Source: Hirundichthys speculiger
Lineage: Eukaryota; Chordata; Actinopteri; Beloniformes; Exocoetidae
DNA: 64,000 nt
Direction: 5' to 3'
Assembly (NCBI GenBank): GCA_018398805.1
Contig: JAGFBZ010001279.1
Location: forward strand, 1,780,501 to 1,844,500
Shown one piece after another: positions 28,430 to 39,994 of the stretch. A program made the position numbers and the translations under genes. Each line of letters opens with the position of its first letter. Within the stretch, counting starts at the first letter, position 1. The notes beneath the pieces are model-generated. The model saw only the letters and a program-made list of their open reading frames with translations, did not search any database and was not told where the DNA came from.

Positions 28430-29199
28430 ATGGGCAAGGTAATTCAACATTTACCAATCTACTGGACATATTTCATTACAGTTTTTGCAAAAACAAACAT
28501 TTCAGACACTGATACAAGCTTGATTGTTAAATTGTGAACTGCTCTGTTTCAGATTGTGTTCTACGAGGACAGGAACTTCCAGGGTCGCTCCTATGAGTGC
28601 ATGAGCGACTGCTCTGACATGTCCTCCTACCTGAGCAGATGCCAGTCCTGCAGGGTGGAGAGCGGCTGCTTCATGGTCTACGAGCGTCCCAACTTCATGG
28701 GCATGCAGTTCTTCATGAGGAGGGGCGAGTACCACGACATGCAGCGCATGATGAGCATGGGAATGATGTTCGACACCATCAGATCCTGCAGACTGATCCC
28801 CCACGTAAGTACAGCTGCACATCTTAAAATAAAATAAAATAGTTAAAATAAAACTAGCTTTATTCAGAATTTTAAACGGTATGCTGGTATGTAGACTTAT
28901 AATTTCCCCATGCAAAATTACAGCACAGAGGTCAGTTCAGGATGAGGATCTACGAGAGGGAGAACTTCGGCGGTCAGATGCAGGAGCTGATGGACGACTG
29001 TGACAACATCATGGACCGCTACCGCATGAGCGACTGCATGTCCAGCCACGTGATGGAGGGCCACTGGCTGATGTACGAGCAGCCCCACTACAGAGGCAGG
29101 ATGATGTACCTGAGGCCTGGAGAGTACAGGAGCTTCATGAACATGGGCATGAGCGGCATGAGGTTCATGAGCATGAGGCGCATCACTGACATGTGCTAG
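28430..29199 (+). CDS. crygm: gammaM-type crystallin gene 6, methionine-rich, 178 aa
   Basis: Exon 1 28430-28438 (MGK), exon 2 28553-28804 (84 codons), exon 3 28924-29199. N-domain from [19 protein letters not shown] to [10 protein letters not shown] with an inserted [11 protein letters not shown] loop; C-domain from [18 protein letters not shown] to SMRRITDMC. 30 of 178 residues are Met (my count), and only one Trp remains (HWLMYEQ), both hallmarks of fish gammaM crystallins, which pack densely in hard fish lenses. Poly(A) signal AATAAA at 29223-29228. Which crygm paralogue it is cannot be said from sequence alone. Confidence 0.95.
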
Positions 29200-29394
29200 A
29201 CATTTCTTTTTTGAATCAAGTAAATAAAAATGTTGTGTAATTCAAAAAAGCATTTATTTGGTTTGTTCCTGAAAGTACAGATTCAAAAAATGACTTGAAT
29301 TTTAAAACTATCAGATACATACATTGCCCTCTTTGTTCGAGCTTCCCCTTCTGCTGTGGCTGGCTAAATACAAACTGCTACTATTATAAGACTT

Positions 29395-29545
29395 TGATTG
29401 ACATGCCTTGACACAGACATTGCGATGGATCGGGAACCTGACCAGGTTGTACCCCTGCCATTCACCCAAGGAAAAATGGATTAAGCTCCAGCAGATCCTT
29501 GTGACCCTAAATAGGAAAAAGCGATGGATGGATAGATGCCTCAAA
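29395..29545 (+). repeat. 3' part of SINE/LINE-tail-like repeat
   Basis: Contains GGATTAAGCTCCAGCAGATCC and ends GCGATGGATGGATAG, the usual 3' end of the family seen at 5343-5580. Confidence 0.5.
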
Positions 29546-29636
29546 TAGTGTGTAGAGTAGCTGAATAACCTGGCTAAAAGCCAGATGCCAACAAATGTCT
29601 GTTGTACACCTTTGAGTTGCTGTAAAAACACTCTAA

Positions 29637-31075
29637 GGGCCTGATTTACTAAGATCCTAAATAAAGAGTACTAAATTGCGTGTGCACTGAAAAAGTTTGC
29701 GCGTGCTGTTGTTGTGTGTTTTGCGGGTGATCAACTAAGAATGCTCGCGCAAATGATAACGGGTGCAAACCACAGTATTTAAATGAGGTGTTGCGTGTCT
29801 TACGGTTTGCGCCATGGAGAGTTTGGATGGAAAGCAGGATAGACGCAAGCGCAAAATGAAATTTGACGAGTTGGAGTTAGAGATATTAGTGGAAGAGGCA
29901 AATAAACACATTCATGAACTACAGCAAAGACATTTAAACATTACCAAAAGAAACGCAATATGGGAGAAAATCTGCGATAGAATAAATGCAGTTGGTAAGA
30001 CAAAAAGAACGGCAGATGAGGTTAAAAGAAGGTGGCAAGATATAAGGCAAAGAAATAAAGAAAAAGTGGCCTTTAATAAAACTTCGGCAAACAAGACGGG
30101 TGGTTAAGTGGCCGTTGAGAAGTTCAAGCCTCCATAACCGCGGAGCGCTGTCATTACGGAGATGCGTCTCTGCGCGCAGCTGTGGCATCAATGAGTGGAG
30201 CTGTGGCTGGAGCCCACTCGTCCTCACACACTACTCATTAGTAAAAAAAAGTATATGTTTTTTCATAAAATCCATCCATCCATCCATCCATCCATCCATT
30301 AGCTTCCGCTTATCCGAAGTCGGGTCGCGATGCCAGCAGCTTCAGAGGTCCAGATCCCCCGGCCGCTTCCACCAGCTCCTCTGGGAGAATCCCGAGGCGT
30401 TTTTCATAAAATGATGTGGAAATTACCCATTTTATTACAACTGAAATTGTGCTTGGGAGGAGTATTTTCACCGGACATTTTGACCAGAGAGATTATAAAA
30501 TCCCGGACTTCCGCATATTTTACCAGACAAAGTCCAGCAATTACCAGACAACGGAAACCCTGGTGCCTCCTGTGGCAACCTTTTGCTGAATAATACTCGA
30601 TTTAACATTCAAATAAAATATTTCCCCTTTTGCATGTGCAAACAAATTTACACGAGTCCGAAAGACTCTCTCTCTGCGTATTCTTTGATTTTGGCGATGT
30701 CGCCTCCTTGCCACAATAACAGCAGCCATCGGTGCGTAATGCTGGGCAGATTAGCACCTTCCTTCCGAACGTACTAAATACAGACGCAATCACAATCCCC
30801 GCAATTACTTTCAGGGTTGGTAAATCTCATTGCGCGTGGTAAATGGACCTATTTGCATTTTCCCCTCCCAGTATTTTGCGCTTTCTGGCGGGTACGCCCC
30901 ATATTGATTATTCATCAGGGCAAAAGTGCTAAATGAACAGCGTGTGCTATTTTGCTCATTTGAGAGGCGCAGTCCTCTTTGCACGCTGTTAGTAAATCAG
31001 CTTGCGCATTGGTTTGCGGGTGATGTCAAGTTTGCACACGTTTTTACGCACGCAAACCTTTAGTAAATCAGGCCC
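29637..31075 (+). mobile_element. PIF/Harbinger-type element, transposase missing
   Basis: Inverted ends GGGCCTGATTTACTAA and TTAGTAAATCAGGCCC with a 3-bp TAA duplication outside each end (29634-29636, 31076-31078), the target type of Harbinger elements. 1439 bp. It keeps only the Myb/SANT-like gene; no DDE nuclease frame is visible. A CATC tract plus a LINE-like 3' relic (about 30268-30400, text TCCGCTTATCCGAAGTCGGG) is inserted in the middle. Confidence 0.85.
29814..30107 (+). CDS. Myb/SANT-like DNA-binding protein of the Harbinger element, 97 aa
   Basis: Open frame MESLDGKQDRRKRKMKFDEL... with a three-helix pattern: ELEILVEEANKH, RNAIWEKICDRINAVG and TADEVKRRWQDIRQRNKEK. Harbinger elements normally carry such a protein beside the transposase, and it helps bring the transposase to the ends. 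Here it sits 177 bp inside the left end of the element. The frame ends at TAA just after KTGG; family members are usually longer, so it is probably truncated. Presence of a full uninterrupted domain is notable for a relic. Confidence 0.7.
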   Translation: MESLDGKQDRRKRKMKFDELELEILVEEANKHIHELQQRHLNITKRNAIWEKICDRINAVGKTKRTADEVKRRWQDIRQRNKEKVAFNKTSANKTGG

Positions 31076-31216
31076 TAAGAGGAGTGTTTTCATATTGTGG
31101 AAATGAACTGTGATGTAATATTTTCGCATATGCCTCATAATGATGTGCAAACTGCAACAGGTTCTCATTTGCATCACATTGTGCAATATTGTCTTAACCC
31201 TTTAGGTGCAGGAATT

Positions 31217-31560
31217 TTTTCAAGAAAATATACAATTTTGATATCAAGATTTTAAAAGGCTATAACTTATTGGGCAGTTTGAGATAAAGTATATACTGGT
31301 ATACTTTCACTGAGAAAATTGTTCAGTATGACTCAAAGTCTGTGATGGGAGTGAAATTATTCACATAATTTGCATATTATGATGTCACAAGGTGGCGGCC
31401 ATATTGGAAAATGTTCAATTTTGATACCAAGGTTTCAAAAGGCTATAACTTTAAAGTGGTTTGAGATAAGGGCATACTGTAAATGAAAAATATCTTCAGT
31501 ATGAACCAAAATTTGGAATGGAAGTAGATTTGTCATCTAATTTAATTATTGTGACATCAC
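31217..31560. repeat. imperfect tandem duplication, period about 184 bp
   Basis: Two copies share CAATTTTGATA.CAAG and AAAAGGCTATAACTT, GTTTGAGATAA, and TCAGTATGA; the second starts near 31401. Non-coding, AT-rich. Confidence 0.6.
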
Positions 31561-31863
31561 CTGCCCAAACCTGCCCAGTAATCCTCAATTACAGATTTTT
31601 CCTCAAGCCCCACACACAATGAAAGGTTTCATTTCAGGGACAATCACTTCATAAAGTCATGAAATCTGGAGTTTGGTTTCAATATTTCCCTTTCAAAGAA
31701 CTGGTGGCCATATCTGTTTGTTTAATTGGAGATGAGGCTCCAGAATTCATCATTTGAAAAAGGGATGAAATCAATGCAGTCAGAATTTGTCAGATCGTCT
31801 CCTCAATAACCAACAGTCTCATGAGAGAATTTAGAAAAAGATGTTCAAGATGACACTAAAATG

Positions 31864-32604
31864 TCAGTTAAAAACGTAGATGAAAATTTAGATGATGGTC
31901 AAGATGACTCTAAAAGCTCAGATGAAAACGTAGATGAAAATTCATATAAAGATGTTTAAGAGGACTCTGATAGCTCAGATGAAAACATCGATGAAAATTC
32001 ATATAAAGATGTTCAAGAGGACTCTGAAAGCTCAGATGAAAACGTCGATGAAAATTCATATAAAGATGTTCAAGAGGACTCTGAAAGCTCAGATGAAAAC
32101 GTAGATGAAAATTCATTTAAAGATGTTCAAGAGGACTCTGATAGCTCAGATGAAAACGTCGATGAAAATTCATTTAAAGATGTTCAAGAGGACTCTAAAA
32201 GCTCAGATGAAAACGTAGATGAAAATTCATATAAAGATGTTCAAGAGGACTCTGAAAGCTCAGATGAAAACGTCGATGAAAATTCATATAAAGATGTTCA
32301 AGAGGACTCTGAAAGCTCAGATGAAAACGTAGATGAAAATTCATTTAAAGATGTTCAAGAGGACTCTGATAGCTCAGATGAAAACGTCGATGAAAATTCA
32401 TTTAAAGATGTTCAAGAGGACTCTGAAAGCTCAGATGAAAACGTCGATGAAAATTCATATAAAGATGTTCAAGAGGACTCTGATAGCTCAGATGAAAACG
32501 TCGATGAAAATTCATTTAAAGATGTTCAAGAGGACTCTAAAAGCTCAGATGAAAACGTAGATGACTATGGAGATGTAGATAGTCAAGATGACTCTAAAAG
32601 CTCA
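31864..32604 (+). repeat. 57-bp minisatellite, 13 units, open acidic reading frame
   Basis: Eleven clear units from 31921 to 32547, each exactly 57 bp, plus a diverged unit on each side (31864-31920, 32548-32604) also exactly 57 bp. In frame 1 each unit reads DENVDENSYKDVQEDSESS with Y/F and E/D/K variants. The first full unit has TAA (31957-31959) where others have CAA. From there the frame stays open to TGA at about 32659, with no in-frame ATG. A fragmentary earlier unit starts at 31825. The variant order suggests a 4-unit (228-bp) higher-order repeat (31978-32205 and 32206-32433). Because 57 divides by three, other frames are open too, so coding is not proven. Confidence 0.9.
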
Positions 32605-33500
32605 AGGCTGGGACGCCTTGCAGGTGTGCAGCGACGTCTACCTCGATGTTGCCTCTCTTGAGTGCGTGTACAGGTAGAGCTAAATTACTCTTTCTTGAAG
32701 GATGTTCATACAACTGTTAATTTGATTTACTCTTACGCATTTACTCCGGGTGCTCTGGTTTCCTCCTACACCAAAAACATGTTGTATAGGCTAACTGGTA
32801 ATAGTAAATCCTAGACTTGATTTACATCAGCCATAGCGTAATTTGATTCCAGGAGTAATTAGAGGGATGATTAGGTCTGTTAAATAAAATTGATCTAGTT
32901 AATGTGTGTGTGGCAGTGAGAGAAAGCTGCTTGTGTTGTGAAAGCACCTTAAGTGATCCCTGGACTGGAAAGGAGACATAAAAGCACCTTGTGCTTATGC
33001 CTCTTAAAGAAAGACGGTAAATGCTGGAAAAACTGCAAAGCAGAGTTTGGCTTTTTTCTTTTTCCATATTGTTCATTTGTATCACTAATTTAGGCAAACT
33101 ATACAGTTTGTAAATGAAGTGCAACTGCAGCTGGAAGTCGTTCTCTTTTGCCATGTTTGTTTACAACCAGAAAAACACTCAACAGACAGCCGTGCCGAGA
33201 GCACCTCTTCGGACTGGACTCGGTATGGCTGTAAACATTCACTGGAAAGGCAGTGGAAGATCTGAAAAGATGAAAAAAAAAGTAAAACTTAAACTGCCAT
33301 AATTAAAAAATGGTAAAAAAAAAAAAAAAAAAAAAAGGGAGACATACAAGAATAGTCAAATGTTTTGTGAACATTTTAAAATTTGCTAGCTAAAGCTAAC
33401 AAAGAGAGATTCTCACTCTTCACCCTCCCTGCTGCTAAATCATATTATCATATGCAACAGTAACTAGGGAGGCAGCGGTACTTACCGAAGGGTCAATTCC

Positions 33501-33597
33501 TCCCTTAACCCTCAATCTCAACTCTTACCCTTAACCCTCAATCTCAACCGTTACCCTTAACCCTCAATCTCAACCGTTACCCTTAACCCTCAATCTT
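33501..33597. repeat. 26-bp tandem repeat, about 3.7 copies
   Basis: Unit TTACCCTTAACCCTCAATCTCAACCG; contains CCCTTAACCC, loosely telomere-like. Confidence 0.85.
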
Positions 33598-33763
33598 TGG
33601 CCCCTCGAAAGTAAGTAAGGGCTATCTTGTTACTTAGAAATGGGACACCACTTGAGTGCAGTTACGTCTTCAGACTGTGGGGGGCAGCCTTACCCCAAAG
33701 CTACGTCCAGTCTGTCAAGACGATTACGAAGAAGTAGAAGAAGAATAAGAATAAGATTATATG

Positions 33764-33764
<1 letters not shown>

Positions 33765-33815
<51 letters not shown>

Positions 33816-33865
33816 GGATATAAATATATATATATATATTAGGGATATAAATATATATATATATA
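33765..33865. repeat. TA microsatellite with TTAGGGATATAAA insertions
   Basis: TA tract interrupted twice by ATTAGGGATATAAA, copies of the end of the adjoining hAT relic. Confidence 0.9.
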
Positions 33866-34888
33866 TTAGGGGTGCAACGGTACAGGTGGCTCATGGTGCT
33901 GTCTGTACCGCGGTTTTTGTGTCACGGTTTCAGTACGGATTCGATACAGTTTCAGGCTACCCGCTAGCCTAAACCCGTGATCATAAGATACAGAGTTTGC
34001 GAAAAGCGCAACTCGCATGTTGGTGCATAAAAGAGCGCGTCCAAATGGTATAAATGTTCATCCACCTGGTCACATGTGGACGTGCACAAACGGCTCTACC
34101 TCTCGATTACGCATCACCGTATTACTGTCAGACGTTTTTATTCTCTTGTGGTCAGAGGATGTCTGGTCAGCAGTTGTGGTGGATGTGGGAATAGTCACGG
34201 CCAGACACGCCAGTCTGTACAGCTGTGGCATGATCTCATCCAGATGTCTGCTGTGGAGGAAACCAAATAGATGTTTGTCTCTGGTGTCAAGCTGGAAAAG
34301 GTTGGTTGCGGAAATTTATTTCCGATATGTCTGAAACTGTTGGTGGTCGAGGAGGGACAGGAACATTAATTGTTCGTGATCTTTAAATGCGCATCCAATG
34401 ATTCGTTCTGCAGTATTTTAAAAAGCACATCAGCGGTGCAAAGACGCACAACTGGTAACAACTGGATCTTACACAGGTAAGACCGCGGGTTTAGGGAGGT
34501 GGAAGATTGCGTTCTGTTAACTGTTAACTGTTTTCACTCCCTCGCCGGTGTATTCAACAGCAAAACCAAAATGCTCCCACACTGGTGATTAAAAAAAGTT
34601 TTTCCAAATTTCTCCGCTACCACTGGCCATGCCTGCTTGTTTTTTCTTTTCCTGCATCTATGAGCTGCAGCCAACCGGCCAAAGTGTGATAGGCTGGTCA
34701 CTGTGAGAGAACGGAGGCGAGTGGACATTGACATGCAGTGGCGGCCTGTTGCCTAAAAGGCACGCACACTCACGTGCAAGTCCAATGCAAAGTTATTGGA
34801 ACATAAATACTGCGGGACATAAAAGCCCGTGTTGTCCCGTGCAGGTCGTACAGAACCGTACCGTATTTTACAGAGTACCGTTGCATCC

Positions 34889-34892
<4 letters not shown>
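33866..34892. mobile_element. hAT-type non-autonomous element, family B
   Basis: Inverted ends TTAGGGGTGCAACGGTAC and TTAGGGATGCAACGGTAC (right end read in reverse), one mismatch. Flanked on both sides by TA microsatellite, so the 8-bp duplication cannot be read. No transposase domain seen inside. Confidence 0.75.

Positions 34893-34971
<79 letters not shown>
34893..34971. repeat. TA microsatellite
   Basis: About 78 bp of TA adjoining the right end of the hAT element. Confidence 0.95.
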
Positions 34972-34976
<5 letters not shown>

Positions 34977-34979
34977 CAG

Positions 34980-35279
34980 CAGGGGCGATTCTAGGGTCAG
35001 AGCTTTAAGGGTGCTGAGCACCCAATGAGCCCCACCACAACCTACAAGAAACGTTAGTGAGAAGAGGACGATACCATTAGGCGGGGTCGTTTTCATTTTC
35101 ATTCTTAAAATATAAACTTAAACCACAAACTATGGATTAAGTTTTGGACATTATCTAAGCCTGTCAAATGCAAACAAAATTTTTAGAATAACAACATTTC
35201 TTACTCCAGGTTTTTGGGGTGCTGAATTTCAATTTAGGGGTGCTGAAACACCCCTAAAAAAGGCCTAGCCTCGCCCATG
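34980..35279. mobile_element. hAT-type MITE, family C
   Basis: 300 bp with ends CAGGGGCGATTCTAGG and CATGGGCGAGGCTAGG (right end read in reverse). Perfect 8-bp duplication ACATACAG at 34972-34979 and 35280-35287. Subterminal GGGTGCTGAGCACCC and GGGTGCTGAAACACCCC. Confidence 0.88.
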
Positions 35280-35287
35280 ACATACAG

Positions 35288-36554
35288 GCCTGTTTTAAGT
35301 GTCTGACTCTTGAATATCCTGCCAACACAACGTCTTTGGTTGAGTTTTCATCATCAACCCTCTTCATGAACCCACCGCCCACTTTAAACACTCGAACATC
35401 TTGTTAGGATTTAGAATTAACGCATAATATCCTTTAACTGTTAAAGTTAAACTTTATTGCTTGTAGGAATGCTGGCTGCTTTTATGACCTAATGACTGGG
35501 ACATCCTGACCTGCTGATTTCCAAGGAAGTTTGTGACTAGCATAGATAAACACATTTTAGTGACATCTCATCTCCTGGACAAAAACAACACAACAGCACG
35601 TGTCTGGACCTGTGATTCAGAGCTGTTGGCCACCTGGATTTTGAGACAAAGGACGATTCTGAAGAATGCGAGGACCCGCCCCTTGGAAGCTTTAAAAAAC
35701 TGAGAGAGACTTCAATATTCGGTGTACATAATCTGAAATCTCTCAGTGATGTCAGACAGTGCACCATCGGGCCGATTAAAATATTCTGCATGGCATATTA
35801 AATCCTTGTATTAATCTTTGTATATTAAACTCCTTAATTGATCTTTGTTTTTAGTCTCTTCAATAGCACCAGATAAAAGAACCAAAGAATTACTTTCAAT
35901 CTCCAGCAGGTTCCTTTTGCCCATTTAGGGGTCGCCAGAGCGGCTGGTTCATTTCCATCCCAAACATTTTACTATACATCAGATTTAAGACTTTCCCAGT
36001 CAAGGTTTACTACTCTGGAACACAATGAATGTCACTCTATGGCATTTGACACAAAATAAATAGGCTAAGCACGAAAAGAAAGGACATACTGCAATGATGC
36101 GTCTTGGCAATAAATCTTAGACTGTTGGGAAACATGTTTATCTCCCTTTTACATGGTTCCTTGTTTGTCAGAAACATGCATTAATGAGTATGTGAGTTGC
36201 ACCCATGAAAGATTTGCCAGATCTTCTCTTTTGTTGCTGTTGACTCTTGTTTGGTGGATTGGATGATGTCTTCATTTATCAAACCGGCGCCTCAGCAGCG
36301 TGAGGAGGAACCGTACACAGCTACAACAGCCTGACTCCTCCTCCTCATGCTGGTCACCAGCCTGGCTCCTCCTCCTCATGCTGGTCACCAGCCTGTGGGA
36401 CGACATCCCTTTCATCAACCAGCATTTGGCAGCCAACGTGGTCGTGTTGGTCAGTCTGGCAGGAGCAGCAGCCTGAGCTGATCTCACATCTGTGAGTGGT
36501 CCAAGGTGGACCACCCACTTCACAGTGTACTGGTCAGATACAGGAGTACAGTCA
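35288..36554. other. spacer, no gene seen
   Basis: Contains a 33-bp tandem duplication of a GACTCCTCCTCCTCATGCTGG-like unit at about 36333-36397 just before the VNTR. No domain recognised in any frame. Confidence 0.5.
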
Positions 36555-37866
36555 GTGCTGGACTGACACTATGACACCACGATGACACCGCTATGACACC
36601 ACGATGATACCGCAATGACACCACTATGACACTGCGATGACACCACTATGACACCGCTATGACACTGCGATGACACTGCTATGACACCGCTATGACACCT
36701 CAATGACACCACTATGACACCCCGATGACACCACTATGACAACTTGATGACATCGCTATGACAATGCTGACACCCCGATGACACTGCTTTGACACAGCTA
36801 TGACACCGTGATGACACCGCTATGACACCACGATGACACCAGATGACACCGCTATGACACTGCGATGACACCTCAATGACACTGCTATGACACACGCCGA
36901 TGACACGTTGATGACATCGCTATGACAATGCTGACACCCCGATGACACTGCTATGACACAGCTATGACACCGCGATGACACCTCGATGACATCGCTATGA
37001 CAATACTGACACCCCGATGACACTTCTATGACACAGCTATGACACCGCAATGACACTGCGATGACACTGCTATGACACCGCTATGACACCTCAATGACAC
37101 CACTATGATACCCCGATGACACCACTATGACAACTCGATGACATCGCTATGACAATGCTGACACCGCGATGACACTGCTATGATACAGCTATGACACCGC
37201 GATGACACCGCTATGACACCACGATGACACCAGATGACACCGCTATGACACTGCGATGACACCTCAATGACACTGCTATGACACGCCGATGACACGTCGA
37301 TGACATCGCTATGACAATGCTGACACCCCGATGACACTGCTATGACACAGCTATGACACCGCCATGACATCGCTATGACAATGCTGACACCCCGATGACA
37401 CTTCTATGACACAGCTATGACACTGCTATGACACCACGATGACGCCGCTATGACACTGCAATGACGCCGCTATGACACCCCAATGACACCGTGATGACAC
37501 TGCTATGACACCGCTATGACACCACAATGACACCCCGATGACACCCCGATGACACCGCTATGACACCACGATGACAGTTCGATGACACGCTATGACACCA
37601 CGATGACACTGCAATGACGCCGCGATGACACCGCTATGTCACCGCTAAGACACCACGATGACACCGCTATGACACCACAATGACACCGCTATGACACCAC
37701 GATGACACTGCTTTGTCATCGCTATGACACCTCGATGACATCGCAATGACACCGCTATGACACCGCGATGACACCTCGATGACATCGCAATGACACCGCG
37801 ATGACACCGCGATGACACCGCTATGACACCACGATGACATCGCAATGACACCGCGATGACACCACG
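36555..37866. repeat. 1.3-kb VNTR built from ATGACACCGCT-like 12-mers
   Basis: About 110 imperfect units of 12 bp, for example ATGACACCGCT and GATGACACCACT variants. Longer blocks recur (for example CGATGACATCGCTATGACAA at about 36747, 36909, 36981, 37137 and 37300), so the array grew in multi-unit steps. It ends at text typical of a LINE C-terminus (GGAAATCATTCCTGCCTGC). Confidence 0.95.
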
Positions 37867-38125
37867 GAGCGCCACAGGAAATCATTCCTGCCTGCAGCCA
37901 TGAAGCTGCACAACACTCAGAGTAGTTGACTGACCCTGTCGTCTTATGTGCAATCATTTTTCAGTGCAATAATCAATATTTCTGCAGTCCCATATTTTAT
38001 ATTCGATGTGAATGTGTTGTACTTATGCTTGATTTAGTAACCATGGTCGTCCTTTCTGTTCTGTTGGAACTGCAATGAAAAGCAGTTTCCCCTCAGGGAT
38101 CAGCGAAGTAGATCTGATTCTGATA
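37867..38125 (+). repeat. LINE 3' end relic
   Basis: After the VNTR: text coding RKSFLPAAMKLHNTQ in a broken frame, then AAAAGCAGTTTCCCCTCAGGGAT and a TCTGATTCTGAT tail, typical of a fish LINE 3' end on the + strand. Confidence 0.6.
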
Positions 38126-38833
38126 AATTAGAAAATAACATCCTCACAATCAGCACTGATCCTCTACAAAACAGCCAGGATGTTGATTGATGGACCATCA
38201 GTTAATGATGGGAACATGCACTCTGATAATGGTAGAGATGTTGCGAGCAAACAACACCTTTACAGCAGTTTGTTGGTTTTTTCTTTGTTTTGATTTATCT
38301 TTTAAGTCCAACGTTGTTGTTGTTTTTTTTAGTCAGATTTAAATCAAATTTAGTTATCTATTTTGTTTGCTTCACATCTGATATCTGTCCACAGTGAACT
38401 CAGGGGCCCGAGCAGAGAAGCTGCGGATGTTTTCAGGGCCATTTGTTGGGTCCATCCACCGGTTCACACTCAGCGCTCTCAGGGACTGGCCCTGAATCCA
38501 GCCCACAACCACCATCATTTCATCTGGTGAGACCACAATATGGAATATACAGTACTGTTTCAGAAACATACGTAGACATTCACTGTACATCCCACAATGC
38601 ATCTGTAATGAATCATAGGCAACAGGAGGATGCAGTGGGTTGTACAGGCAGGTTCAGAGAAGGGTTTTTAGATCAGTGTTCTCTGGCAAGCTGTCCTGGT
38701 GGAAATGGATCAGACTTCCCCTGAAAGTCCACGTGTGTGTCCACAATGGCTGGTGGCTGAGGAGGGGCCGGCGGCAAACGATTAGTCAAAGTCTGAAGTC
38801 AAAGAAACAAAGTCAAGAACTGAGCAGCTAGAT

Positions 38834-39057
38834 CAGGGGTGGCCAACCCTGGTCCTCGAGACCCGCAAACCTGCAGGTCTTAGATGTTTCCCTGCTTCAG
38901 CGCACCTGACTCACATGAATGGATCACCATCAGCTGGTCATCCAGGTCTGCACAGGTCTGTTAACGACCCGTTCATGTGAATCAGGTGCGCTGAAGCAGG
39001 GAAACACCTAGGACATGCAGGTTTGTGGCTCCCAAGAAGCAGGATTGAACAACCCTG
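38834..39057. mobile_element. hAT-type MITE, family A copy 2 (diverged)
   Basis: CAGGGGTGGCCAACCC...ACAACCCTG with the same inner inverted text as copy 1, more diverged. Imperfect duplication AGCTAGAT / AACTAGAC. Confidence 0.8.
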
Positions 39058-39724
39058 AACTAGACGCTTCCAGAGCTGACTTTGAAGGTGGACATACTGT
39101 CGCTGAACGTATCAATCAACCGGCAGCCACAGTCTGGGCCGTACATGGCTGCTCAGGTCTTGTGGGATGCAGGCGATGCCATTGAGCTGCTGAGGAGCTG
39201 TTGGTGAGCTGGTCCCAGAGGAAGGAGAGGCAGCAGACGTGCCTGAGTGTCGACAATATGGCTTGTCAAGAAACACCATCGCAGACTGAGTCTGGAAATC
39301 TGACACCACTGCTTGTTGGGGAATTACGTGGCGCTAACAGGACTGACACAGCGAGAGGCCTGAAGACAGATTTGTCTGTCGCTTGTCTGCCACAACCCTG
39401 TAAAAGTTTTAAAAGAATATAATTAATTATCAGTAGTTGAAAGCAGTGGCAGTTATGTAACATGACAAAGCAGAAATATATTTAAATAGTCTTGCAGTTG
39501 CTGTATAACAGACTCTTTGAAGGTAACCGCTATGCTGACGTAGGTCAGGCTGAAATAGAGTTCGACACCCCTTGTAAGCATGGAGGACTTTAGTGAACTT
39601 GCAGGTGACAGAAACGGCCTGATCGTAGTCACATATCCCAGTTACCCAAAGCAGGTGTGCAGCACTTCAGTCAGGACTGAATCAAAGCAACAAAAGCTGC
39701 TTCTCTGGGTCAAATGGGTTAGGG

Positions 39725-39948
39725 CAGGGGTGTCACATCCCAGTCCTCGAGGGCCGCTGTCCTACACATCTTAGATATTTTCCAGCTTCAGCACACCTGA
39801 TTCTAATGAATGGATCACCATAGGCTTGTCATCCAGGTCCGCTCAGGTCCGTTAACGACCCGTTCATTTGGATCAGGTGCGCTGAAGCAGGGAAACATCT
39901 AAAATATGCAGGACAGCGGCCCTCGAGGACTGGAGTTTGACACCCCTG
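39725..39948. mobile_element. hAT-type MITE, family A copy 3
   Basis: CAGGGGTG...CACCCCTG, nearly identical to copy 1. Perfect 8-bp duplication GGTTAGGG (39717-39724 and 39949-39956), that is, inserted into a telomere-like repeat. Confidence 0.9.
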
Positions 39949-39994
39949 GGTTAGGGGTTAGGGTTAGGGTTAGGGGTTAGGGGTTAGGGTTAGG
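39949..39994. repeat. interstitial telomere-like tract (TTAGGG / TTAGGGG)
   Basis: About seven units of GGTTAGGG and GGTTAGG text directly right of MITE copy 3; one more unit lies left of it. Confidence 0.85.

Noticed and set aside
31864..37866. CRISPR-like regular repeats
   Set aside because: No unique spacers between units; these are contiguous minisatellites in a eukaryotic genome.
36820..37957. Cys-His-rich open frames (CHRGVIAVSS type) resembling zinc fingers
   Set aside because: Pure products of the 12-bp VNTR; spacing does not follow a zinc-finger pattern.
39949..39994. Chromosome end
   Set aside because: The tract is only about 46 bp, mixed TTAGGG and TTAGGGG, and unique DNA continues on both sides.
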